Shown: positions 11,839 through 23,911, counted from the first letter of the stretch. The stretch: DNA of 64,000 nt from Manihot esculenta (GCF_001659605.2 NC_035162.2:24168661-24232660), one strand, 5' to 3'. Translations and numbers: made by a program. The notes: a model not told the origin generated them from the sequence alone.

Positions 11839-13216
11839 ATGGCGAGGACTCAGCCCGATGCTGCCGCTTAGCCCGAAGCCCACTCCTTATCGCGCTGTCG
11901 CCGGACCTCGTCGATGACACCAACAGCCTCGGCGACTGATTCGTGCATGGATGGCAGATCCAAAGCCGCATCCCCAACGCCAGACGCACCACCCTCACTG
12001 CCCATAAAGCAACCTAAGACCACAACATTGGTCTTGGAGGCTTCAGAGGACAGCAGCGAGAATACAACCTCGACTGCTAGTGATAAAAGACCAACGGGTC
12101 AGGAGGCAGAAGCCACCAGTGAGGAGACTCAGGTTGATTCTCCTCCAAAGAAAAACTAGAAAAAGTGAATGCCCAGGATAGCTGATAGAAAGGCCAGATA
12201 TCTACCCGCGAAGCATGACCTGCACGACAACTTTAACTTTGAAGGCGACGATGAGGTCAGGTATAAAATCTTTCTCCATTCTAATATATTTATTTGTAAG
12301 AAAACAAATGATGATGCCTTGATCCAATTGCAATTATATGATGAGATTTATGCTTTAATTAACAATATTGGGTGGAGAAAATTTTGACATAAACTGTTCT
12401 TCCTATGTTGAACTTTGCCATGAGTTTTATACCGCCTATGAATTTTCTTTTGATGTGCAGAATTTTAATTTGAATATGCTTATAATTCAGTTTAGGTTGC
12501 AGAATAAAATGGTTAATTGTTCAGTCACAGCTTTTAATTTGCATTTAGGTGTTTATAATGACGAATATGTTAAACTGCTGAGTATTTGGACTTATTGTGT
12601 GATTATCTAGTTGGTTGGGATCCAATTTTGGCATATAAGGAATTAACAGGGAAACCTGAGGTTAAATTAGGGGTGGGAAATCTAAGGCTAATAATATTTA
12701 GAGCCCTACCCTTAGATACATTCACAGGTTCCTTTGTTATATATTTTATGGAAAAAATAAGGATCCCACCATGCTGACAAAATATGAACTCTTCTTCTTG
12801 TGAAGCATATTAAATAAAAGAAAGGTTAACTTTGGTTTTTGGTTAGCTTCCCAGTTTAAAAGTATATCTGATGTTGAGCGTGGTATATATCTTGGTTCTA
12901 TGATTTTAATACTAGCTATAGGATTGGGTGTGCTTGACACTGAAAACATTGATTTTGCACATAGCTGAGTATATTCTTCCATTTGATGTACCTGCACTTA
13001 ATTCTATGGGCTTACTTTGCCTCCTATCATTCAACTATGATCACGCTTATTTCGGACAGAGGACAAGTCAGCCCCAGCTTCCTTAGCAGCACCTCTAGAA
13101 CCTAGTGATCAAGCCGCCTAGCTAGAATTGAAGTGAAAATGCACCACATTGATGCAAAATTGGACGCCATTTTCTCTCATTTGGGGTTACCCATACCCCA
13201 ACCACCACCAGCCTGA
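11839..13216 (+). pseudogene. Env-like / Athila ORF remnant (element B)
   Basis: The ATG at 11839 begins MART, the equivalent of MARS at the start of the env-like ORF of element C (53442). A serine/threonine/proline-rich N-terminal segment (11914-12159) follows. A core then reads NNIGWRKF (12347-12380), comparable to SAIGWDEFF of element C. The 3' end resembles the RIEDRMHHVEHLL helix of C (KMHHIDAKLDAIF-like at about 13137-13190). Many stops separate the parts. The family (Athila ORF-1 type) is known from plant retrotransposons. Its function is not settled, and an envelope role is only a hypothesis. Confidence 0.6.
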
Positions 13217-13304
13217 GTTTTTAATGACTTACTCTTCAGGGAAGTTCTCTTTGACTCACTTTTGCTAATTTATTTGTAAACTTCCCCCGTTGCTTGAATT
13301 TTTC

Positions 13305-13322
13305 CACATTGAGTACAATGTG
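13305..13322 (+). promoter_or_regulatory. Stem-loop upstream of G-run (element B)
   Basis: CACATTG-AGTA-CAATGTG, a perfect 7-bp stem with a 4-nt loop. It is followed by a long G tract (GTTTGGGGGGGGGGAGGGGG from 13331). Confidence 0.6.
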
Positions 13323-14498
13323 AGGAGTAAGTTTGGGGGGGGGGGAGGGGGAGAAGTAATTGGGATAGAAGTGATTTTTTTGATTGGTTGATGGGTTGAT
13401 GTACATATTTTTCTGTGTTTAGAAAATTTTTCTTCTATTATGCTGTTTTTGCACAATTTTTCTATTGATTGCTAGAGGTTTGCCCAAGCCTGTAAGACTT
13501 TTTCTGATTCTCGGCAGTTTCTCAACACTTGCACTTGCTGAATTGTTCTCGGATTTTAATTTTTCTGGGTGTTTCCAGTATTATTTTCAGTTTTAAATTT
13601 TATATAAAAAAATATCATAGAATTCAAGTCCTTATGACATTTGTATGCTAGCTTAAATAAAATAAATTCATCATTGTTTATTTTATTAGTTTTATTTTTT
13701 AAGGTTTGTTTTGGAAACTCATGAAGCATGATCCTTATTTAAATAGTTGGGTAATGAATGCATATTCTTTTAAATGAGTTGTTGCCCTTTGTTGAGAATG
13801 ATTTAAAGGGCATTATCTAGACCATGTGTTTATGTGAAAATTAAGGGGTGTCATCAAAGAAAGAAAGAAAAAAAAAAAGAATAATAGCAAAAGCAAAAAT
13901 CAGAAATTAATGCCATATGACCCACTCCTCTAGTTGCTTGATTAATTGGTTACCAACTTGATGGCCTAAGTAGTGCGGTATTTGGTGACTCCTTAAGGTG
14001 ATTCTGTATAGAACAATCGGTGTTTGAGAGAGTATCACCCCTTCGTAGACCATTTAAATACTCGCTCCATGTCCTTTAATTTGGTGACTATGAGTGGAGC
14101 TAGTAACCACCTAAGCTGAATAACCTGAGGCAAGTGGCTCAGTAACCATTTGTTTCATGTTTACTTTATCGGTTAGTAGGAAGTGTAAAAAAATAATCTC
14201 CCAAGTCTTTGAATTTTATTGGTCTAACCAAGAGTTTCTAAGAGTTTATTCTTTCAAAAGGGCAGTTTAATATTATATAGCATTCTAATATTTTGTGTGC
14301 TTAAAATTGATTGAGGGCCAACTTTATATATTGAGAAACACGCTTTAAACATGAAACTTGTTGAAGTGAACTTTGGTGAAATTAAACTATTTCTACTGTC
14401 ATCCTATTGCATGACAATTTAGTTCTTTGTTTTGAACAAAATAAATTTCAGATTGGTTGAGGATAAGACTGTGTTTTCTTGTTATATTTGAATTTCTA

Positions 14499-14540
14499 TG
14501 CTTGGGGACAAGCAAAGGTGCAAGTGTGGGGGAAATTCGA
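14499..14540 (+). promoter_or_regulatory. Stem-loop and 3' polypurine tract (element B)
   Basis: TGCTTG-GGGA-CAAGCA (14499-14514) is followed by GCAAGTGTGGGGGAAA. The presumed LTR start TGAGTTGC is at 14541. The same module lies before the 3' LTR of element C. Confidence 0.65.
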
Positions 14541-14946
14541 TGAGTTGCAAAACTCACAACTTTTTTCTTATTAAATTTCATAATAGTTAAAAAAAATTAT
14601 TAAATAATTTAGTTCACTATTTTGAAACAAATAAAAAATGAGTCCGAAACTTATCTGGATCTATTTGAACTACAATTGGTATATAGGCACTCTAAATTAA
14701 AAAATTATACGAAATTAGTGGATATGTGAACTCGAGACATTAACTAATCACAATATTTAATGGCTCCATTCTGATTTAGCAATTGTATTGTGTGTTTCGA
14801 TTTAATTTATGATGATACTGTTATAATATTAAGCGAAAAAAATTAAATTTATAAATAAGTAATAAAAATTATTAAATAATTTAAATTAATCATTGAATTT
14901 ATAAAATGTGGTTCCCAGTCGGCTGATTTTACTTTTTCTTAACTTT
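14541..14946 (+). repeat. Probable 3' LTR start of element B, truncated or unbounded
   Basis: It begins TGAGTTGCAAAACTC after the polypurine tract and runs into AT-rich sequence. It may continue to the hAT insertion at 14955 or beyond, but with no second copy the end cannot be set. Confidence 0.35.
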
Positions 14947-15120
14947 GTTTGGTGTAGGGATGGCAACGGGTAGGGTACCCGCGAAATTGGGAGTACCCAA
15001 ATCCGAACCCGATTATATATAAAATTTCCAAATCCGTCCCAAACCCGTTTAGTGTTTTAATTTTACTACCCGTACCCGTTCCAAATCCGTTTAGCAATAC
15101 CCGCACACTACCCGAACCCG

Positions 15121-15258
15121 ATTTTTATAATTCAATTCAATGATAAAAAATTAAAAATTTACATATTATAACCCAAATAACAAGCTCCCTATTTTTATAA
15201 TTCAATTCAATGATAAAAAATTAAAGATTCACATATTATAACCCAAATAACAAGCTTG
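15121..15258. repeat. 70-bp tandem duplication in the hAT element
   Basis: ATTTTTATAATTCAATTCAA at 15121 recurs at 15191. The two units differ at a few positions and are followed by the common ATTATAACCCAAATAACAAGCT stretch. Confidence 0.8.
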
Positions 15259-15597
15259 AATTAGGAAATTTAAATATACTAAAAGTAAATAAATATATTA
15301 CAAATTCATCATAACACAACCATTAATCAATTATCTATCCAACATAACATTTTGAACAAATGAAATGTTCCAAAAGTTCATTAAACTACATTGATTGAAC
15401 ATAAAATATATTTAATTGGTCATTTCAATCTCCAACATCAAATTGTGCTTGAAAAGCTTCAAAAAAACAAATACAGAAAAATTAGAATATCACAGTTGCA
15501 AAATAATACACATTATCATAAAAAATAATGAAATAAAAAAGAAATAAAAATCAAACTTACATATTAAAATTGTGAAATGCATGATTTAATTCACATC

Positions 15598-15945
15598 ATC
15601 CTCAGCATCCCATAAACAAGATTTACTCTCATTTGAACAACCAGCTACATAATAATATAGAAAAAATTATTAACATTTATTAGTTTTACATTAAAATAAA
15701 ATAAAATAAAATAAAAATAAAAATAAGAGTTTATTGTTGTAATTACCTTCAATTTCTGAAGCGGCTGGCAATGAATGAGAGGGATTGATTGGTGTAGATG
15801 GCTCCAATTGAGAATGGGTGGAACTATTAGCGGGCTGAGTGGTTGAAGAAGGTTGAGAAACAGTAGTAGCTTTACAACTCGCTACATCTTCGGAACTATT
15901 AAACGTTGACATTTTAAATATCCTAAATATGAAGAACAATAACAT
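15598..15945 (-). pseudogene. Truncated hAT transposase 5' exon with mini second exon
   Basis: On the minus strand the likely start is the ATG at 15912 (MSTFNSSEDVAS), within a longer frame opening at 15945. The protein is serine/threonine/proline-rich, like the disordered N-termini of plant BED-finger hAT transposases. It reaches EIEG, then a consensus-like donor (GGTAATTAC) near 15750. About 100 bp downstream a short stretch reads CSNESKSCLWDAEDDVN and stop (15598-15645), which could be a second exon. The BED finger and hAT dimerisation domain are absent. I infer a deletion derivative that still carries the 5' end of the transposase gene; the family call is from N-terminal style and position only. 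Confidence 0.5.
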
Positions 15946-16099
15946 GTATTAGCAAACAATACATAACCATAAGAACAAATATAGTAACTTAATCAACATA
16001 TAAATTTATTCAAATCAATACATAACCACAAACTAAAATAACCACTAAAGTTCACTTAGTTAACAATCAGATTAACAGTGATCAAATAGCAAATAATCA

Positions 16100-16693
16100 G
16101 ATCATCAGATTAATAGTCCATAAATTCTAAAATTCTTTAATAGCAACTTTTAGTCCATAAATCAGATTAATAGTCCATAAATTCTAACAATCAACAGTAA
16201 CCAAATAGCATATATAGCATATAGTTAGATTTTTTAACAATATCTAAATAATCAGATTAATAGTCTATAAATTTTAAAAATCTTTAATAGTAACTTTTAG
16301 TCCATAAATCAGATTAATAGTCCATAAATTCTAACAATCAACAGTAACCAAATAGTAAATAATTAGATTTTTTAACAATATCTAAATAATCATATTAATA
16401 GTCTATAAATTCTAAAAATCTTTAATAGCAACTTTTAGTCCATAAATCAGATTAATAGTCCATAAATTCTAACAATCAACAGTAACCAAATAGCAAATAG
16501 TTAGATTTTTTAACAATATCTAAATAATCAGGTTAATAGTCTATAAATTCTAAAAAATCTTTCATAGCAACTTTTAGTCCATAAATCAGATTAATAGTCC
16601 ATAAATTCTAACAATCAACCGTAACCAAATAGCAAATAGTTAGATTTTTTAACAATATCTAAATAATCAGATTAATAGTCTATAAATTCTAAA
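16100..16693. repeat. Tandem repeat, about 138 bp x 4
   Basis: The string AACTTTTAGTCCATAAATCA recurs at 16145, 16292, 16430 and 16569 (spacings 147, 138 and 139). Each unit also has AGTCTATAAATTCTAAAAATC and ACAATCAACAGTAACCAAAT. It lies inside the hAT element upstream of the gene remnant. Confidence 0.85.
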
Positions 16694-16759
16694 AAACTAT
16701 TTTTATGTATCTTTGATGTGTTTATGCAGTATAAAAAAATGAAGTTAACATACCCGAAG

Positions 16760-17130
16760 AGATTTCAGTAAAAGAAGATGTCACTGACGCCGATTGGGGA
16801 GAGGCACGGGTTGTCTCCAGTCGTCAGTGAAGTGGGGGAGAGAGGAACGAGTAGATGTCACTGACTGTGGAGAGAGAAGGAGATGTCGCCGATGCCAACC
16901 GAGGAGAGGGAAGAGTTGTCTCCGACTGGAAAGTGGGAGATGTCGCCACACTAGAGAGAGAAGGAGATATCGCTGACCGGAAGTGGGGGAGGGAGGCGTT
17001 GACTAGGAAGTGGGAGATATCGCCGACTGGAGAGAGAGAAGGAGATGTCGCCGGTGCCGACTGGGCTGCCGGCAGTCGTCAGTGAAGTAGGGGAGGTGTC
17101 GATTGGAAATTATGGGAAGGGAAGGGGGGA
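16760..17130. repeat. GC-rich minisatellite-like block in the hAT element
   Basis: The motif GAGAGAGAAGGAGATGTCGCC and variants (GTGGGAGATATCGCCGACTG) recur irregularly. For the minus-strand gene remnant this would be promoter and 5' UTR. The ORFs here (16794-17085) are by-products of composition. Confidence 0.6.
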
Positions 17131-17398
17131 GAGAGGCGCAAAGAGAAGGTCGAGTAAAATAAGAAAATGAATTAGGGATAAGGGAATTTAGGGTTAGTTT
17201 TGAAGTATAGCTAATCGGGTTCGGGTAACGGGTATCCGATTACCTAACCCCGAACCCTACCCGAATCCGAGACGGATAAAATTTTTCAAATCCGAATCCG
17301 CCAAAATCCGTTTTGTAAATACCCAAATCCGTCCTAATAGGGTTTGGACGGATCGGGTACCCGCGAAAACCCGCCCGCCTGCCATCCCTAGTTTGGTG

Positions 17399-19380
17399 GC
17401 CCTCCTTTACATTATAAAAAAAAATGTAAACCATCCAATTTTTTAAGTAACTAACGTTTAGGTTTTGATTTCTAAAAATTCATACCGACTCGTATCCCAC
17501 CACATTATTATTATTATTATTTAGAAAATTAATTATTTATATATATTTCCAATTTTAATAATAATTTTGATTTTTCACTTTAATTTTAATTTTTCGGCTA
17601 TTAAATTAAAAGTACTTAAATTAATTAAATATTTTATTTCATAAAAATATTATTTAGTAAAAAACATGAAACTTATCAATAAAATATAATTTTAATGCGA
17701 ACAAACTAAATTTTAGATTCTATAATGTTAATAATTTTATACATTTCATTACCAAACATTTATTATTTTAATTATGATTTTATTTACAAATATTTAATTT
17801 AATAATCCAAGAAATGTATGTCTATATTAGCATGTTAGATAAAATAATCTAAATTTTCTTATGAATTTACGTCAAACTGTAATTTTGATGTTGTTCATAA
17901 TTTTAAAGTTCAAATCAATTTTAACTAACTTTAGATTTGTCATCTATTATCTTACTTAAAATTTTTTATTATTTTGAAATTTTTATTTTTTTTTTTTTGC
18001 TTATCGAGCAAAATAATACCAACCTTTTTGAGAAATTACCTTTAAATTCTAAATATTTAAATCATAATGTTAATATGAATCATGATTAAATTACGGTTAA
18101 ATCTTGATTAATATCTAAAATATAATTTTTAAGCTCTTTTTTTATATATATTTCTTATGAGAACATAATTAAATTCTATTAATAAAATTTAATTTATTTT
18201 TACTTATAAAAAAAATTATTTATTTGAAATTAAATTTAAATATAATAGAATTCAATTAAATTCTTTTATATTCAATAAATTAATAATAAATTCAAATTGA
18301 TTTAATTTATTTATAGTTCTTATTATTTTTAAACTACACATAAATATTTATTTTTATAAATAAAAATTTTTTTTATCATATTGATTGAAAAATCATTATT
18401 AATATTTTTATAATTTTTAAAATATGAATTATACATAATCTTTTACTATTAAAAAAATTAAAAATTAAGATTTTTTAAATTAACAAAATAATATAATAAA
18501 TTCCTTGATATTAATTATAAATTTATTAAATATTGATACTCAAAATTAAATTAAATTAAATTTTTAAAGAATAATTATTAATTAAAAAATAAGAAAAAAA
18601 TTTAAAATTAAAATAAATAATAAATAAAGTGTAAAAGGAAAAAAAATATTAAATAATTTTATATAAATAGTATTAAGTGAAATTATTTCTTATAAATTCT
18701 AATAAATTTATGAAGATTTACTTTTAATTTAAAATCAATTCTCACAAAAAATTATTTTACAAAACACTAAAAATTAAGAAAAAAAAATCATTTCTATTAA
18801 GGAATAAATGAATTAAAATCCATAATTCACCAAACAAGGCCAAACACTAAATACCAAAATTTCACTAAAACTGTAATCTTATTTGACTTTCCTTCTACAA
18901 ACTACTTTATTTATTCCAGTGTTACTGTTTTTTTTTTTATTATTATTATCACTCTAAATATTTTAGTTTGATCCTTTTACTTATAGTTGGAGTTGTAAAG
19001 AAAATGGCCGGCTAAAGTAATTTTTTTTCTCTATTAATTCTTTGGCTAAAAATGTTACTGCTGATGTTTTAGGTGTCTTACAATAATTATATTTATAAAG
19101 ATTGAAAGAAATATAAATTCACGAAAAAAAAATTATTTTATCATAGACTAAAAATATTAAAATATAAACACGAATTCATGAAAATATTTATATTATTTTA
19201 TACTATAAGTTAAAATATAAATAAAAAACAATAACAAATGTCGAGCAGAATGACGGGTTTGGTCAAAATTGATTTTAATTAATGTCAAATTAAGATGGTA
19301 GTTTAATAGTGCAAAATTAAAAAATATGGGATATAAATTGATTATTCAGACTTATATATATTTTGAAATAAACTAACAAA
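17399..19380. other. AT-rich intergenic DNA upstream of the kinase gene
   Basis: Very AT-rich, with no ORF, terminal repeats or RNA gene visible. The distal promoter of the kinase gene may lie in the last few hundred bases. Confidence 0.6.
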
Positions 19381-20380
19381 CTATAAATGAAGGCAGGTCC
19401 TAGAGCAAGTCTGACCTATAATACAACACATTACTGCTAGTCACGTCTGCGTTTCCCAGATTCTCCACTTCCCCTCTAACCTCCAATCTTCACCGGAATT
19501 TCAAGATTTTCTCTCGAACCTCAAGAAAAGTAGCATGAGAGCTCGCCAAGGGAGATAGCCGTTGTGGGGTTTTGTTAAGTAGTGATGAGCGTAGTGAAAG
19601 GAGACAGAAAGGTATGAAATGGAATCACAACGGCGGTGAGGTTGTCCAATCTCAAAAATCTGTGGCATCTCGCGTTTTTAGCTTCCTTTATTCCAGATAA
19701 GCAACTCCCTTTCTTACCCTTTATTTTTAACCAAAGTTTCATCTTCATCGTATATATTTTTTATTTTTCGTTCTTCATTTTTCTTATTTTTAGATTTTCC
19801 ATAATTGTCCTACGTTTTCACCTTCCAGACTACGCATGAAAACTTTTTTTCTTTTGATTTTTTGAAGAAACAGTAGGAACTAGGAAATCAAAACTACACA
19901 TGTAACCTGATACATGTGATGTCCAGAACTCTTGCATAAGACATTGGATTGCATATATATAAACATATATATATAATCTTCATGTTCAATGCTGGAATTC
20001 TGGTCTAGGTTTTGATTCCCTTGTTTTCATCTTCTTCAACTTCATTGTTCTATTTATACTAGCAGACAATATTTTCCACTCGCTTCCTTTCTGCTGCCTC
20101 TTTTCTTGGATTCAAATCAAATCAATTCTCGCTTCTGCCACATTTCTCTTCCTGGTTTTCAAGATTCTAGGGTTTTGGAAATCTGTGAATTTGTTTTCCC
20201 AAAGAACTTTCTGATATTTGTGTGGTTCATTGGTTTTGCGAGATTACAAGGAAAAGAAAATGGTAAATTTGGGTTTCCAGCTTAAATGGCAGGAAACCCA
20301 TTCTAGATAAAATTAGAAAAAGGTGATAGTTTCTGCATGTATTCATCAGGAATTCCCTGCTAGGCCTTGGTGAGATTATT
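19381..20380 (+). promoter_or_regulatory. Likely core promoter and 5' leader of the kinase gene
   Basis: A TATA-like CTATAAATGA at 19381 is followed within about 30 bp by a rise in GC and pyrimidine content (CTCCACTTCCCC near 19463) typical of a plant 5' UTR. A donor-like AAAG/GTATGA at 19611 and acceptor-like sites before 20380 suggest a 5' UTR intron. A 67-codon frame at 19636 would lie inside it. All of this is inference, and no transcript evidence is available. Confidence 0.4.
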
Positions 20381-23182
20381 ATGGGCTGCATCTGCTCCAA
20401 AGGAGCAAACGAAGATATTGACATAAACGAAATTGAAATAGAGAAACAAAAACAGAATGAATTCGATAAATCATCAGTGCAATTGGTTGCTCCGGCACCG
20501 TCAAAGAAGGAGGAAGATGATTTCAGCCGCAAGGATGGGTCTGCTTGTCGCGCTTCAAAGCCAAATGGAGGGGCAGCCGTTGTTCCATTAGAAGGTGGAG
20601 GAGAAAAGAATACAATGATTGTTGAGAGACCTTTAAATGTTCGTCATCGGAGATGCGCAACAACGGATTTGGGTTCCACTGGACACCACAACCAGCAAAT
20701 GGGTAGGATTGTTGCCATGCCGCATGGTTCTGAAGGAGAACTAAATGTTGCAGGTTGGCCACAGTGGTTAACCTCAGCTGCCGGCGAAGCAATCAAAGGT
20801 TGGCTTCCTCGACGAGCAGATTCCTTTGAGAAGCTAGACAAGGTTAGTGCTTACCACAAATTTTCTTGCAGTGCGAAGTGGAATATTTGAACAACTTATT
20901 ATTTCATTTTCTCTTTTGGGTTTGCAGATTGGACAAGGAACTTACAGCAGTGTATATAAAGCCCGAGATCTGGATACTGGGAAGGTTGTTGCAATGAAGA
21001 AGGTCAGATTTGTGAATATGGATCCTGAAAGTGTACGTTTCATGGCTAGGGAAATCCATATTCTTCGAAAACTCGACCATCCAAATGTTATGAAACTTGA
21101 AGGTATAGTCACTTCCAGAATCTCTGAAAGCTTGTACCTTGTCTTCGAGTACATGGAGCATGATCTTGCAGGACTTGCAGCAACTCGTGGGATCAAGTTC
21201 ACAGAACCACAGGTACCTTGTCTTTCGAACAATGTGACTTTGGAAATTATTAACACTAGATTATATGATTTTTCCAGGGATACTAATCTCATTTTCTTGC
21301 AGATTAAATGTTATATGCAACAACTTCTTTGCGGACTTGAACACTGCCACAGCCGAGGGGTATTACACAGAGACATTAAGGGTTCAAATCTTCTGCTTGA
21401 CGATAATGGAGTTCTCAAGATTGGAGACTTTGGTCTGGCAAACTTTTTTCAGCCTGATCAAAATCAAGCATTAACAAGTCGTGTTGTCACCCTCTGGTAT
21501 AGGGCACCTGAGCTTTTACTTGGTGCGACACAATATGGAGTAGGTATAGATTTGTGGAGCGCTGGTTGCATTCTTGCTGAGTTATTTGCCGGGAAGCCTA
21601 TTATGACAGGAAGAACAGAGGCATGTTTGTGACCACTTCTCCAATCTATTATCAATGAGTAGGAAAAATTGTTTATGATAAATAATTGATCTGATAAATT
21701 TTTCCAGGTGGAGCAAATGCACAAGATTCTCAAGCTTTGTGGTTCACCCTCTGAAGACTACTGGCAGAAATCAAAACTGACCCATACAACTAGTTTCAAA
21801 CTGCAATCTTACAAGCGTTGTCTCTCTGACACATTCAAAAACTTTCCCCCTTCAGCTTTGTCCCTCGTTGATAAGCTCCTGGCACTGGAACCAGAAGCTA
21901 GGGGTTCTGCGACTTCAGCTTTAAGGAGTGAGGTATAGTTTTGAGGTTTTAATTATAATTAGCCTCTCAAACTATGTTTGAAAATTAATATCTAATATGC
22001 AATTTTCCTTCTCAGTTCTTCAGCACAGAGCCCTTACCTTGTGATCCATCAAGCATACCAAAATATCCTCCGAGTAAGGAACTGGACGCAAAGGTTCGAG
22101 AAGAAGAAGCAAGAAGGTATGCTATGCACATTATCTTGAATTGTATATTTCAGTTGATTTGGGTTCGACAAGGATTCAAACTTTAAAACTTAAGATTCTA
22201 GATATGACTTCAGTATCACTGAGCTAAAGCTTAGTAGAGAAATTATGTATATATTTGAACTGAATTCTAGATATTCTCAAGCATGCATCCCACGTTTTGT
22301 TTTCAGGAGAAGAGCAGAGGCTAGAGGACGTAGACATGCAAGAGATCTTAAGAGAGACCAGTCACCAGAATTCATTGCTCAAGGGCAGACAACAAGCACA
22401 AGTTACAAATATGATCCTGATGAGGACGCTGGTTCTGGTTTCCGAATTGAGCCTCCCAGATTTGCTCATAAGAACAATGGTTTATCTCAGCCTAGTTCAA
22501 TGATTCATCCTGTAATAAGATCATCGGTTCATAAGAATGTAGGCTCTTCAGCGCATAATACAGATGTGATTACCCAGAGACCTTGCATACCTCAGACTGC
22601 TGCAGAGATCTCAAACACAACTCTTAAGAAGGATCAAAGGATTCCTAACAAAGACTCTGTGGTAAATTTTCAAACAACTTTGTCCTTATGCATATTTTAT
22701 ATTTTCCTTTAATTTCTTTTGAGCAATTTTATCTGGATCGAATCTACATAGATCCATAGTATAAATACACAATGCTTCATGTTTGCCACACTATCATTTT
22801 ACATTAAGCTCGACCTACAGTCCATGTGCCCCTTTATTGTTTGATTCTTAACGACCAGTTTAACGAAATTGGAAATGTGGTTTCAGGGGTATGTTCCTAG
22901 GAAAAACAGGATTAACTTCTCAGGACCATTGATGACTTCTGGAGGAAACATTGACGACTTACTTAAAGAACATGAGAGACAAATCCAACAAGCTGTCCGA
23001 AAAGCACGTCTGGAGAAGTCTGGAACAAAAACTAATGTTGATGGTTAGAATCAGCTACATGAGTGATTACAAAAAATTATTCAGACTCTTACATTTTACG
23101 AGAAAAGAATCCTTTGTTGTAGTGTCTGTTTTCCTCACCTGCAGGACCGAATTACAAACCAGCAGAACTTCCAGGGAGATAA
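20381..23182 (+). CDS. CDK-like Ser/Thr kinase, N-myristoylated, eight exons
   Basis: Exons 20381-20842, 20928-21212, 21303-21620, 21708-21932, 22016-22116, 22307-22661, 22887-23043 and 23145-23182 join to 646 codons plus TAA without a break. The N-terminus MGCICSKG has Gly2 for myristoylation and Cys3/Cys5 for palmitoylation, so membrane anchoring is likely. Residues 10-150 are a low-complexity basic/acidic linker. The kinase domain starts just before residue 155: glycine loop IGQGTYSSVYKA (155-166), Lys178 in VAMKK, HRDIKGSN with Asp273, DFG at 291-293, and activation segment RVVTLWYRAPELLLG. The PSTAIRE position reads FMAREIHILR. The domain ends near residue 433, and a basic tail of about 210 residues follows. 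HRDIKGSN and YRAPELLLG point to the plant CDKC/CRK-like group. The MGC start and long tail fit the Arabidopsis IBS1/At1g54610-type subgroup, membership being inferred from memory of the family. All introns are GT-AG except intron 3 (GC-AG). No inactivating change is seen. Confidence 0.93.
21621..21707 (+). other. GC-AG intron 3 of the kinase gene
   Basis: The donor is CAGAG/GCATGT and the acceptor TTTTTCCAG/GTGGAG. GC rather than GT at the donor is required to keep the kinase reading frame (GRTE then VEQM). No in-frame GT donor occurs before the stop at 21630. Flanking exon bases fit the strong consensus typical of GC-AG introns. Confidence 0.85.
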
Positions 23183-23640
23183 TAACATTGCATTATTGGG
23201 TTTGACTATAATATAGTTGATTGTACTAGAGTAGATATTTCCAGATAAATCTGTCGCAATATTTCTTTTAAGAAAAAAAAATGTGTATAATGAAGCAAGG
23301 TGGTGCTTTTGGTATGATTTGAATACTTAGAGCTGAAAATGGCGGGGAATTTGCTGTACAGTGGACAGTGGGTAGGGCTTGTTGTGTAGTGGCTGATATA
23401 TATCATACAATTGTAAGTTGTCGAATTTCTTCTTCCAATCATTCTATTTTAAACATAGGAAACACCGTAATAGTACGGTCCAAACTGATCCAAAAAACTT
23501 TTAAATTTATTTTGCATTTAGTCTAAAATAGTTAATGTAAATTACTTAATAGCTTTTGCTAACTATTTATAAACCTATAAATTTTATTTATAAACCCATC
23601 AATTTTGCTGTAAAGGATCAATGTGAGGCAAGTCGAATCA
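23183..23640 (+). other. 3' flank of the kinase gene
   Basis: The 3' UTR should lie here. An A-run and TGTATAATGAAG near 23270-23295 may belong to the poly(A) region, but no clear AATAAA is seen. No other gene is visible. Confidence 0.4.
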
Positions 23641-23814
23641 GCCTTTGACTATTGTGGTTCACTAGTCCCTTAGACTGTTTTACTTCGTCTCGCATTGATG
23701 CCTTTGGGAGGAGGGTGGATGATCTTGCCCCATTGTCTAATACCTTTGCCACCCAAGAGGGGATGGCACGAGAGATTGCTTCTTTTGCCAGTGCCTGGTG
23801 GTGCTAGAAAAAAA

Positions 23815-23818
<4 letters not shown>

Positions 23819-23908
<90 letters not shown>
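23819..23908. repeat. (AT)45 microsatellite
   Basis: An uninterrupted AT dinucleotide run of 90 bp. It produces spurious tyrosine-isoleucine ORFs on both strands. Confidence 0.97.

Positions 23909-23911
<3 letters not shown>

Larger units (their letters stand above)
11000..14541 (+). mobile_element. Element B: Athila-like gypsy relic (3' half)
   Basis: Plus-strand 3' half of an Athila-like element. The order is integrase C-terminus, leader with a CAGGCTTGCCCAAGCCTG palindrome, env-like ORF, a CACATTG-AGTA-CAATGTG stem-loop plus G-run, a long 3' UTR, a second stem-loop and the 3' polypurine tract, ending at the presumed LTR start TGAGTTGC (14541). Everything upstream of the integrase tail is lost where element A abuts at 10999/11000. 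B is more decayed than C. Confidence 0.7.
14955..17390 (-). mobile_element. Complete non-autonomous hAT element, 2436 bp
   Basis: The termini are TAGGGATGGCAACGGG at 14955-14970 and, inverted, CCCGCCTGCCATCCCTA at 17374-17390. They are flanked by a perfect 8-bp target duplication GTTTGGTG (14947-14954 and 17391-17398). The subterminal regions at both ends are rich in CCCGAACCCG/CGGGTTCGGG repeats, as expected for transposase-binding sites. Inside are a short minus-strand gene fragment (15598-15945), a tandem array of about 138 bp units and a GC-rich minisatellite-like block (16760-17130). No dimerisation domain or catalytic residues of a hAT transposase are present. It therefore depends on a transposase from elsewhere. 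Confidence 0.9.

Noticed and set aside
16794..17085. Arginine-rich and glycine/glutamate-rich ORFs
   Set aside because: They lie in the GC-rich minisatellite block of the hAT element, and both frames are equally open.
19636..19839. 67-codon ORF upstream of the kinase
   Set aside because: Phenylalanine/isoleucine-rich frame in a T-rich stretch, probably within a 5' UTR intron.
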